Assembly (NCBI RefSeq): GCF_019038595.1
Contig: NZ_JAHOPF010000004.1
Span: 1 to 64,000, forward strand
Direction: 5' to 3'
DNA length: 64,000 nucleotides
Source of the DNA: Kaistella soli
GTDB lineage: Bacteria > Bacteroidota > Bacteroidia > Flavobacteriales > Weeksellaceae
How positions within the stretch are numbered: the first letter of the stretch is position 1; each line of letters begins with the position of its first letter. Under the pieces are notes generated by a model, which saw only the letters and a list, made by a program, of their open reading frames with translations, had not been told where the DNA came from and did no database searches. Below are positions 48,227-56,293 of this stretch, one piece after another. The position numbers were made by a program, and so were the translations under genes.

Positions 48227-49238
48227 TATTTGATTGTTTTAAAATTTGTATTAAATACTCTATTTGATTGTAAACAATCTGTTCTGTTTCTTTAATATTC
48301 TCTGTTACGGCCTGTTTAAAACCCTGCTGTATTGAACTGATCTCATCCGGATCGAAGGTTAGAGAGGGTTTGCAGACTGCATGAAGATAATCCATATCCG
48401 AACCGATGATTTTACAGTCCGCTTCAATGGCTTCCAGAATTCCAAGACCAAAGCTTTCTGATTTTGACGGGTATACCGAAAATTCAGCTTTTGCATAATG
48501 TAATCCAAGTTCACTATGGTTGATGAATCCCAGATTAACGATAGGATATCCCATATTCTGAAACTTCATGATTTTTTCGGCGAGAATTGGTGAATCTTTA
48601 GAAATAGTAAGCACAAGTTTTCCGGTCTGACAGTCATCGTAAAATTTCGTGAACGCCTCCAGCAAAAGATCGTGATTTTTGTATATAGAACCTCCGCTGA
48701 CATAAATGAATGACTTGGGGTCTTTCTCCACCTCCGGATAACTCAAACTCCGGTAAAAAGGTACCACAATAATATTCTGCTGATCTAAGAGGGGTAATGC
48801 CCGATGTAAACTCCTTTTAACGCTTTCCGTCTGAACCACCATCTTATCTGTATTTCCCGCGAGCCATTTAAATATCAATGATTTTATTCTAAAAATAACT
48901 TTCTCTTTTGGGGAAAGGTTAGTGGATTGCTCGATAAACAGGCGCTGATGAAAATAAGTGTACACCGGTACCTTCAGTTTCAGTGAAGGCGCCAGATTTC
49001 CGAAACAGAGCACTGTGGAAAAACGGGTCTGATGGGCTTTGTAAAACTGATGTCTTTTCAGCAGTGAAGCCTTTAAATAAATTTTTCTGGACGACGGTAT
49101 ATCCCCAAAGTCTTTTTTGCAACGCTCATCAAATAAATAGAAAACTTCCAGCCCTGCCTTTTCTACCTCCTGAACCAAATAGTCAAGAAGTACTTTGCCG
49201 CCGCTGTTGTTGATGTAAAGACTATCGAGTAGGATCAT
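48213..49238 (-). CDS. GT4 glycosyltransferase
   Basis: 341 residues. Starts LLDSLYINNSGGKVLLDYLV, with the variant NNSGGK glycine loop instead of GGxE. C-domain: FIYVSGGSIYKNHDLLLEAF and KSESFGLGILEAIEADCKII with the conserved Glu pair. Its start shares one base with the deacetylase stop. Similar short GT4 proteins occur next to deacetylases in other O-antigen loci; donor unknown. Confidence 0.87.
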   Translation of the reverse strand: MILLDSLYINNSGGKVLLDYLVQEVEKAGLEVFYLFDERCKKDFGDIPSSRKIYLKASLLKRHQFYKAHQTRFSTVLCFGNLAPSLKLKVPVYTYFHQRLFIEQSTNLSPKEKVIFRIKSLIFKWLAGNTDKMVVQTESVKRSLHRALPLLDQQNIIVVPFYRSLSYPEVEKDPKSFIYVSGGSIYKNHDLLLEAFTKFYDDCQTGKLVLTISKDSPILAEKIMKFQNMGYPIVNLGFINHSELGLHYAKAEFSVYPSKSESFGLGILEAIEADCKIIGSDMDYLHAVCKPSLTFDPDEISSIQQGFKQAVTENIKETEQIVYNQIEYLIQILKQSNNENQ

Positions 49239-50011
49239 TATAATTTTTTATTAACTGATAAAAAAAAATCGATATGTCTTTCAGACCAGAAAGGCTCAAT
49301 ATGTCTTCTGTTTATAACCTCCCCATCCATCGAGAAATACCGCTTATAATTGGTGCCGCTAAATATATAGGGGTGAAGGCCTTTAGCAATAGACAATGCA
49401 TGAGACGGAAAATTTTTAAACTGACCGTATGGCCATGCAAAATAATCGCACTTAAAATTTAAATTCTGCTCCAAAACAGTTTTATTTTGATTTAACTGAA
49501 AAAATATTTCCTCATCGTTTAAATCTGACAGGTCGAAATGATCAAGTGTGTGCGACCCAATGACATGACCTCGATTGTGCAGATCTTCAATTTGTTTCCA
49601 GATCATTGGCTTTTTGCTGAATGTCTTCAATCTATCATGATATTGCTTCTGGTATGATTCGGTGGACCCAACATAATTAGCGTTAATAAAAAATCCAGCA
49701 TTGCAATGATATTTTTCCAACAGAGGCGCGATAACTTCAAAACATTCTTCAAACCCGTCATCAAATGTGAATGCAACAAATGATTCATCAGAAGGAATAC
49801 TTTTAGAAACAACCAAAGCAGTCGCTTCCTGTAAGGTAATGAGTTTTGATTTTTTTTGTAGATGTTTTAAAAACCTTTCGAAAATTACGCCGTCAGCACT
49901 GTTCATTACACCCGCCGTAATATAATGTGCATTCATGATATGAATGCCTGGTTTTGGATCTTTGAAAAATCCAGCCAGATTGAGGTAAATGTTTCTTATT
50001 TTATTTCGCAC
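49238..50011 (-). CDS. Polysaccharide deacetylase-like protein (CE4 fold)
   Basis: 257 residues; the start is GTG at 50011, which keeps a 3-base gap to the upstream GNAT gene. ATG at codon 26 is an alternative. NodB marks: VAFTFDDGFEECFEVI (TFDDG catalytic motif), GHVIGSHTLDHFDLSDL (SHTLDH metal His pair) and CDYFAWPYGQF (WPYG). It would remove N- or O-acetyl groups from a sugar. There is no signal peptide, so it presumably acts on lipid-linked or nucleotide-sugar substrates in the cytoplasm. Confidence 0.87.
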   Translation of the reverse strand: MRNKIRNIYLNLAGFFKDPKPGIHIMNAHYITAGVMNSADGVIFERFLKHLQKKSKLITLQEATALVVSKSIPSDESFVAFTFDDGFEECFEVIAPLLEKYHCNAGFFINANYVGSTESYQKQYHDRLKTFSKKPMIWKQIEDLHNRGHVIGSHTLDHFDLSDLNDEEIFFQLNQNKTVLEQNLNFKCDYFAWPYGQFKNFPSHALSIAKGLHPYIFSGTNYKRYFSMDGEVINRRHIEPFWSERHIDFFLSVNKKL

Positions 50012-50014
50012 CGT

Positions 50015-50962
50015 TTAGTAAGTATGATAATTTATTGCCGAAAGTTCCAATCCCGTAAAATCGAGATCATAGTCTTCATCAAGTATTTTAAAGGTCACAT
50101 TGGTCTGACTGGGAACTTTAATAAAAAAATTCAACATCAGTTTATTTCTAATTTTATTTTTTCTTGAAATTGGAAAACTTAACAGGTCAAATCCTGATTC
50201 TTTTTTATATAAATTAAATAATTCTGACACCGAAAAATGCCTGCCTGCACTGTCTTCAGCGAAAAGTACCTGCACCTCCTTCAACGTACCTCTTTTTCCC
50301 ACTCTGCCAAGGGTGAGAAAACTGTCTTGCTGGATTACTGCATATTCTGCAACGGGATATTTAAAAAATCTCCAGAGTATATATTCGCGGTTAATAACTG
50401 ATTTAAATGAAGAATCAGGTCTTGAAAGTTCTTCAATTTCAATATCTTTACGAACATAGCCACTGAGAGTTGGTGAGAAACTTGTTTTTAATTCTCTGAT
50501 CCTTAGTATTAATTTCAGCAGGGAATTAGGTCTTATCCAGTATTCAGCACAGTTAATATTTGACCATCCACTTTTTATAAACCCAGGCAAACTTTGGAAA
50601 TTTGGAAAATTGAGAAGAAATACGATTTTTCTGCGTCTTGCTTCGGTTTCCGCCACATCAATAAGTCTTTTAAAGATTCCATTACCTTGATGGTCCGGAT
50701 GTACGAATGTTTCAAAAGATAAAGCAGCTTTAATTACTTTTCCCTCATAAACAAAATCCTGCATTCCGAAAGCTACACAGCCAATGATTTGGTCATTTTC
50801 TTTAGCACAGGCTAAAATAGATTCTCCAAATGGATTATCACGAAATTTCCACAAAAACCAGTCTTTTGTACGCATCTGTTCTCCATGGGCAGTTGCGGCG
50901 GTTGCAAGGAAGCTCTCAGTGAAAGAAATATCTTGTTTAAAATCAAATATAAAGGACTCCAT
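50015..50962 (-). CDS. GNAT-family N-acetyltransferase
   Basis: 315 residues. Acetyl-CoA-binding motif A SFETFVHPDHQGNGIFKRLI (about 82-101), preceded by GCVAFGMQDFVYEGKVI and followed by IVFLLNFPNFQSLPGFIKSG. The C-terminal 170 residues have no known domain. Position between a deacetylase and a polymerase suggests N-acylation of an amino sugar, perhaps one deacetylated by the neighbour. Confidence 0.8.
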   Translation of the reverse strand: MESFIFDFKQDISFTESFLATAATAHGEQMRTKDWFLWKFRDNPFGESILACAKENDQIIGCVAFGMQDFVYEGKVIKAALSFETFVHPDHQGNGIFKRLIDVAETEARRRKIVFLLNFPNFQSLPGFIKSGWSNINCAEYWIRPNSLLKLILRIRELKTSFSPTLSGYVRKDIEIEELSRPDSSFKSVINREYILWRFFKYPVAEYAVIQQDSFLTLGRVGKRGTLKEVQVLFAEDSAGRHFSVSELFNLYKKESGFDLLSFPISRKNKIRNKLMLNFFIKVPSQTNVTFKILDEDYDLDFTGLELSAINYHTY

Positions 50963-50965
50963 AAT

Positions 50966-52279
50966 TTAAATTGATTTTATTTCGAGTTGCTCAGCAAAAA
51001 TAATTCGCTTAAAAATGTAAAAAAAGAACAGTATCCCTAAAAAAGTTATTGTGGCCGTAATGGGTGAACGTACAAAGAAAAACACATACGGATAAAGCAT
51101 AGCTCCGAGAATGACCTTATAGTTTTTGGAAGCTAATGCTTTAGCTTGGAAGATTTCCCCTCTTCTAATTAGCCGCCCTAAAAAAAATATAAAAAAAAGT
51201 GAGCCATATCCGAAATCAGCAAAAAGATCTCCTGTAAATCCAAATGACGCACTGTGGCCATCACTGAACCCTCCTCGGTATAACCTTATAAACCAATGTC
51301 CCAACATCGTAGGTTTATCTTCCCATAAAAAACGGGGAACCCAAAAATACGCGACAAAACTTGATGACGTGCCATATAGATGGTTGTTAAAGGTGAAATG
51401 TTGCATCATTAAACCTGTCATATCAATAACCCCTTCATTACTGAAGTATTGAGAAGTATAAGTAGGTATATCTTTATAAGCTGCTTTTTCTTCAGCATAA
51501 ACAGCATCTTGACCAGAATTCGATCTGAACTCTTTCATGGCAAAAGATGCACTTACAAGAATAATTCCCGCTGATACCATCAATGCAAGTTTTTTAACTG
51601 AAATTTTTCCTTCATTCAAATTTTGGTATGTTATGAAAAAACCCAGAAACGAAAATAATAAGGGGAATCGCGTTCCTCCCATAAAAAGAATAGCAAATAT
51701 GGGTAAAGAAAACAGCAAGGGTACAAGAAGTGGTGTTTTTTTCAGGTAATGGAAATAGAACAAGATTACAGAGGGTAATACAAAACCCGCCGAAGAGATG
51801 ATAGAAGATAAAACGTAATCCTGTCCTTCGGATCCGGCTTGGCGGCCTGACGAAAAAGCAATAAGGGCAGAAGGCAAATTAAAAAGGAAATAAATGAGGA
51901 CCAGGATGATTAAAAAAATACCGCCCACTTTTCTAGGAGTGTATGTGTAATGGTTATTTGTGTCTTCCGATGTAATACTTTCGTTAGAGAAGTATCCCAT
52001 CAAAATTACATTGTTGGCAATAATCAAAAATTTAAGAGCCGCTAATAAATTTGCATCAAGTGTCTCTCCAATGGTTAAAAAAACTTCCGAAAGAATAATA
52101 AATACAAATGCGAAACACCAAACATGTATGAGTTTAATCTTTTTATTTCTTGCGATATCATATAACAGAAAAATACCCAATACATAAAAGTAAAAAGTAC
52201 CCAACATATAAAAATCATAAAACATTAAAGTAATTAATGTTAACAAAATTAATATTGATATTTTTATTAATCTATCCAT
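50966..52279 (-). CDS. wzy: Wzy-type O-antigen/repeat-unit polymerase
   Basis: 437 residues with about ten to twelve membrane spans and a large periplasmic loop (about 270-345, between FAMKEFRSNSGQ and DGHSASFGFTGDLFADFGYG). The residues FMGGTRFPLLFSFLGFFITY in the middle and the GDLFADFGYG block near the C-terminus are common to this polymerase family. No sequence motif is strictly conserved in Wzy, so the call rests on topology and context. Three-base gap to the GNAT start, one-base overlap with the GT4 upstream. Confidence 0.85.
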   Translation of the reverse strand: MDRLIKISILILLTLITLMFYDFYMLGTFYFYVLGIFLLYDIARNKKIKLIHVWCFAFVFIILSEVFLTIGETLDANLLAALKFLIIANNVILMGYFSNESITSEDTNNHYTYTPRKVGGIFLIILVLIYFLFNLPSALIAFSSGRQAGSEGQDYVLSSIISSAGFVLPSVILFYFHYLKKTPLLVPLLFSLPIFAILFMGGTRFPLLFSFLGFFITYQNLNEGKISVKKLALMVSAGIILVSASFAMKEFRSNSGQDAVYAEEKAAYKDIPTYTSQYFSNEGVIDMTGLMMQHFTFNNHLYGTSSSFVAYFWVPRFLWEDKPTMLGHWFIRLYRGGFSDGHSASFGFTGDLFADFGYGSLFFIFFLGRLIRRGEIFQAKALASKNYKVILGAMLYPYVFFFVRSPITATITFLGILFFFYIFKRIIFAEQLEIKSI

Positions 52280-53427
52280 CAGTTTCCTATGAAATCACTG
52301 AGTTGTTTTGCATATTCATGTATACATCTATCGGTATTGAATTTTTTTTCATATCGCGTATAAGATCGGTCGCCATATTCGCTGAGTGTGCTGCGCTGCA
52401 TCGTAGATAATATTTCTATTAGCTCTTTCCCTTTCTCTTTCTCATCAATAGGATCATAATACCACCCATTGGCTGCATACTGAACGACATCTTCCAGATT
52501 GCCAATTCGGGAAGACACAAGTAATGGCAATCCAGCGGCACAAGCTTCAATTGGAGATAAGGGTGAAGCATCTTTTAGACTTGGAAACACGAATAAATCC
52601 GCTGCTGCATAATACGCTATAAGAGATTCTTGTTGTACAAACCCCACCTTTACGACAGGAAGCTGTCTCTTAGCGATTACATCCATAATCTCTCCCGATA
52701 ATTCCCCGTCTCCCAGCAAAAACAGTTTGATGTTTTTCACTCCCTCTAATAAGCTTATAAACGGGATAATCCCTTTGAGTTTTACAAACCGGGCGGGCAA
52801 AACCCACATTTGTGTCATGTCATCCATGCCAAACTTTTCCCTTAATGAATGTTTATCTTTCCTTAATGTTCTAACTTGTTGAACAAATACCTCCTCATCT
52901 ATTAAATTTGGCATCTTAATAAAGGGCTTCATTTTAGCTGCCGGCTGAAAAAACGTTATATACTCGATTTGTGGCGTACCGGTTGTTTGATATGCTGAAG
53001 CTTTACTCAGTAAAATTCTCTTTATTTTGGCTCCCAACCCCGTAGTTCTCTCGGTAGAATAAAGATTTGATTCCACTGACATGATCTGTTTTTTGTCGCC
53101 GCGGATAAAAAAAGGAGCGAGCCAATGGGTGGGACTTGACATGCCTGCAACAACCGCGATATCGTAATCATTCTTTAAAAGGCGAAATAACAGCCCAGGA
53201 TTAAAATGTGCAAAGAAATTTCCGATCACCGGATGTATACCTTTATAAAACGTATGGGGATACTGATAGGAATCGTTTGGTATCACCCATTGACGGTCAG
53301 GTTCTGACTTAGCCATGTAAAGTACCTCGAACTCTATTCCATATTTGGGGAATATTTTCGCCATACTATTGTAACGCTTTTGACGATAAGGGGCAGGTAT
53401 ATTCGTTATGTACAGCAGTTTTTTCAT
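52279..53427 (-). CDS. GT4 glycosyltransferase
   Basis: 382 residues. LYITNIPAPYRQKRYNSMAK at the N-terminus, FFIRGDKKQIMSVESN in the middle, VLPARFVKLKGIIPFISLLE and SLKDASPLSPIEACAAGLP in the C-domain; the first Glu of the E-x7-E motif is replaced by Asp (KDASPLSPIE). ITNIPAPYRxxRY is a common opening of flavobacterial capsule GT4s, such as WbnH-like enzymes. Confidence 0.87.
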   Translation of the reverse strand: MKKLLYITNIPAPYRQKRYNSMAKIFPKYGIEFEVLYMAKSEPDRQWVIPNDSYQYPHTFYKGIHPVIGNFFAHFNPGLLFRLLKNDYDIAVVAGMSSPTHWLAPFFIRGDKKQIMSVESNLYSTERTTGLGAKIKRILLSKASAYQTTGTPQIEYITFFQPAAKMKPFIKMPNLIDEEVFVQQVRTLRKDKHSLREKFGMDDMTQMWVLPARFVKLKGIIPFISLLEGVKNIKLFLLGDGELSGEIMDVIAKRQLPVVKVGFVQQESLIAYYAAADLFVFPSLKDASPLSPIEACAAGLPLLVSSRIGNLEDVVQYAANGWYYDPIDEKEKGKELIEILSTMQRSTLSEYGDRSYTRYEKKFNTDRCIHEYAKQLSDFIGN

Positions 53428-53441
53428 AGGTGTGGAAAAAA

Positions 53442-54530
53442 TTAATAGATGATCTCTGATTGTAGCGCTTGCAAATAGGCATCACCATGTTTTAAATCAG
53501 GTTCAATATAATTTCCTTCTCCCCATTCATTCCAGGACAATAATAAAAGAAGTTTATGCTCTTCTTTTTTCGAACTGATTACTTCGCAGGCTTTACGTAC
53601 TTGCTTAGCGAATCGCTTGGGAGTGGAACCAGTCATTACAATACCCAAATTTCCGGAACGGGGCGAATGATCCCATCGCGGAACAATTAATGGAATGGTG
53701 TCTTCATCATAACTTTGCTCGTCATACATATGCTTTGTCATTTCATCAAAATCATACCTTCTGGGGTTCTTAAAAAACTTAATCCGCAATTTGAGCAGTG
53801 CCCTTTTCAGAAAACCTTGTTTAATGTGTACATTAAGATAACTGTTTAACCTGTACATTCCGTCAAACCCTAAATCATGAATTTCTTTCTTTGTTTCACC
53901 TCTTTGAACTGCTACAAAGTGAATTCCGGCCAACCCGTTTTCAATTGCCAATCTCCGCCATGTCTTGATAATAAGTTGAATTTCCTCCTTGTTTTTAAGC
54001 GAATAAATAACAAAAAATGGTTTATTATCAATTGTTATATACCTTTTATCTTTAAAAGCTGGGAGTAAAACCTCGTTAAAATGATTAGTATAGTCCTCAA
54101 CACCCAAATACTGCTGTTCAATGAGAAGTTTGTCTCCCTTACCGCTGGGGTCCCATAATTTTTGGTACCAGGAATGATTTGCCCATCCTAAGCAGAAAGG
54201 GAAGTCTGGAGTACCAGAATCTACTACTTCGTTAAAGGGACGTTCCAATAGCCTTCTGTTTCCACCAAACCAATAGTGCCAGTAACAGAATCCCTCTACA
54301 CCGGCATCCTTTGCCAATTTTGCCTGCGCTTCCCTAACCTCAGGAACTCTAAGATCATAAAAACCTAATTCGCCAGGTATATTAGGCTGGTGATGACCAG
54401 CAAATAGGGGTTTAGCTTTAGCCACACTTGTCCACTCTGTAAAACCTTTGCCCCACCATTCATCATTTTCAGGAATGGTGTGAAATTGTGGCAGATAAAA
54501 TGCTATAACTCTTGCGCGCTTATTTCCCAT
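53442..54530 (-). CDS. WbsX-like glycoside hydrolase 99-related protein
   Basis: 362 residues without signal peptide. VIAFYLPQFHTIPENDEWWGKGFTEW (first 30 residues), HYWFGGNRRLLERPFNEV, FCLGWANHSWYQKLW, and near the C-terminus LSWNEWGEGNYIEPD, all marks of the WbsX/GH99-like family (PF14307). Members are common in O-antigen loci and are annotated as transferases or hydrolases without solid biochemistry. Cytoplasmic location, so a lipid-linked intermediate is the likely substrate. Confidence 0.88.
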   Translation of the reverse strand: MGNKRARVIAFYLPQFHTIPENDEWWGKGFTEWTSVAKAKPLFAGHHQPNIPGELGFYDLRVPEVREAQAKLAKDAGVEGFCYWHYWFGGNRRLLERPFNEVVDSGTPDFPFCLGWANHSWYQKLWDPSGKGDKLLIEQQYLGVEDYTNHFNEVLLPAFKDKRYITIDNKPFFVIYSLKNKEEIQLIIKTWRRLAIENGLAGIHFVAVQRGETKKEIHDLGFDGMYRLNSYLNVHIKQGFLKRALLKLRIKFFKNPRRYDFDEMTKHMYDEQSYDEDTIPLIVPRWDHSPRSGNLGIVMTGSTPKRFAKQVRKACEVISSKKEEHKLLLLLSWNEWGEGNYIEPDLKHGDAYLQALQSEIIY

Positions 54531-54644
54531 AATCTTTACTTTATAATTTTAATCACCTTTGCGTAAATTCCACAAGGGTGGTACTTAATACTATTCTATA
54601 ATTATATCTCATCAGTCTATATTAATGTTAGAGTATTTCCACAG

Positions 54645-56180
54645 TTATTTCATATTTGTCCTACTGATAATTAGAGACATCTTTGCTTTTACGAATTGTC
54701 TTTCTTCCTGTCGCATACCCACCAGATAAATTGAGGAAAGTGAAGAAAATATTGCTGCAAAAGTTATACAGAGAAATCTGCTGAATCCGGCATCCATAGT
54801 GAAGTAAATAAATAGTGGAAGGACACATGCCAATAGGCTAACAAACAGTATTGGAATTACAACCTCTTTTAAAAAATCTATTCGGGAAAAGGTCACTAAC
54901 CTACTAATCATGATAATCTGCGTAATCGTTGCTACAACCGAAATAAAAATATTAATATAGTGGGGTGTTTCGGGGGGAAAATGAAACTGAAGAAACAAAT
55001 AGGAAATAGGTAATATTGAAAAAAAAAGTAATCCTGTAGTTATTTGATAAACCTTAATCTTGCCGGTTGCTTGTGCAATAGTGGATAGTGGTGCTGATAT
55101 ACAGTCAACCATTGTGTTTATAATGACAAGTCTGCAAAATAATGCGGTATACTCCGGTACGATATTCAACCACAGTTTCAAAACAACATCAATATCTATT
55201 AACAGTGGTAAAGAAAGCACTAACAGTAAAAAAAAAGAGAATTTAGAGCCCGTAAAAGCCAGCTTAGTCATATACAATGTATCACCAGTTGCATAAGATT
55301 TTATAATCTGCGGATTCATTGCAACTCTAAGATTTGCAACAAATCCTCCCAGCGCGCCATTAACCTGATATGCAATGCCTCGTGCAGCATTCACTGTGGG
55401 CCCGAAAAAAATATTCAGTAATACATTGATCCCTGTGGTAAAGGCAATATAAGCGATGTTGCTCCACAAATTCCACCCAGCGAAACTTAACAATGTTTTG
55501 AATAGATTTTTATCCCATTTCCAGCGATAGCTGAGCGCCCTAAATCTATATTTACAATATGCTTTGTATAGAAAACTAATGATTAGTGTCGCACCAAATA
55601 CCAGCAGACCATATAGTTTTAATTTATCAAAATCGATGACAAGCAATATGAAAACTATTAAAAGCTTCATAACGACATCAATCACGCTAATGATCGCAAA
55701 AGCCTGCATTTTCTCACTTGCTATAATCATCGCATTATAGGGCACGCGCAATATGGTGAGAATGAAAGACAGCACCGAAAAATGGTAAATCCATAATGCG
55801 GCGTCAAGCCTGCCGTTTGGGATAGTAAGATGGGTTTTCACAAACCATAATCCTATAGTTTCGGCAAGTAATAAGGTGATTGCAGCAATTAAAACATGAA
55901 TATTAATACTCATGCTGAATATTTTGTCTAATCCAATACTGTTTCCTTTTCCAATCTCGAAGGATAAAAACCTTTGAGTAGATGCAGTCATTGATCCGTT
56001 GATAAATTCAAAAAGTATAACAATGCTGCCTACTACACTGAAAATTCCAAAATCCTGAATACCCAAAGTATTAAGCAATACCCTGGAAGTGTACAGCGAT
56101 ACTGCCATAGTAAGTATCATTCTTACATATAGCAGGAGTGTATTTTTTGCAATACGTTTATTATTACCTGAATTATCCAA
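54645..56180 (-). CDS. wzx: Wzx flippase (MATE/PST-type)
   Basis: 511 residues with about 12-14 membrane spans. It starts with TTG at 56180 (MDNSGNNKRIAKNTLLLYVR); no ATG lies before the first span in this frame. RIAKNTLLLYVRMILTMAVSLYTSRVLLNTLG is the usual opening of polysaccharide flippases. The GSMTASTQRFLSFEIGKGN block and the FGPTVNAARGIAYQVNGALG block are also typical. It flips undecaprenyl-linked repeat units to the periplasm for Wzy. Transcribed after Wzc2, before the WbsX-like gene. Confidence 0.92.
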   Translation of the reverse strand: MDNSGNNKRIAKNTLLLYVRMILTMAVSLYTSRVLLNTLGIQDFGIFSVVGSIVILFEFINGSMTASTQRFLSFEIGKGNSIGLDKIFSMSINIHVLIAAITLLLAETIGLWFVKTHLTIPNGRLDAALWIYHFSVLSFILTILRVPYNAMIIASEKMQAFAIISVIDVVMKLLIVFILLVIDFDKLKLYGLLVFGATLIISFLYKAYCKYRFRALSYRWKWDKNLFKTLLSFAGWNLWSNIAYIAFTTGINVLLNIFFGPTVNAARGIAYQVNGALGGFVANLRVAMNPQIIKSYATGDTLYMTKLAFTGSKFSFFLLLVLSLPLLIDIDVVLKLWLNIVPEYTALFCRLVIINTMVDCISAPLSTIAQATGKIKVYQITTGLLFFSILPISYLFLQFHFPPETPHYINIFISVVATITQIIMISRLVTFSRIDFLKEVVIPILFVSLLACVLPLFIYFTMDAGFSRFLCITFAAIFSSLSSIYLVGMRQEERQFVKAKMSLIISRTNMK

Positions 56181-56293
56181 AAACTGTTATACTTTAAAAT
56201 GAAGTGATAATTATATTGATATGTTTAAAGAACTTGTATAATGTAATAATATATAATGAAAGTCGGAAAGTTTTTAGCGAACATCAAACTCCA

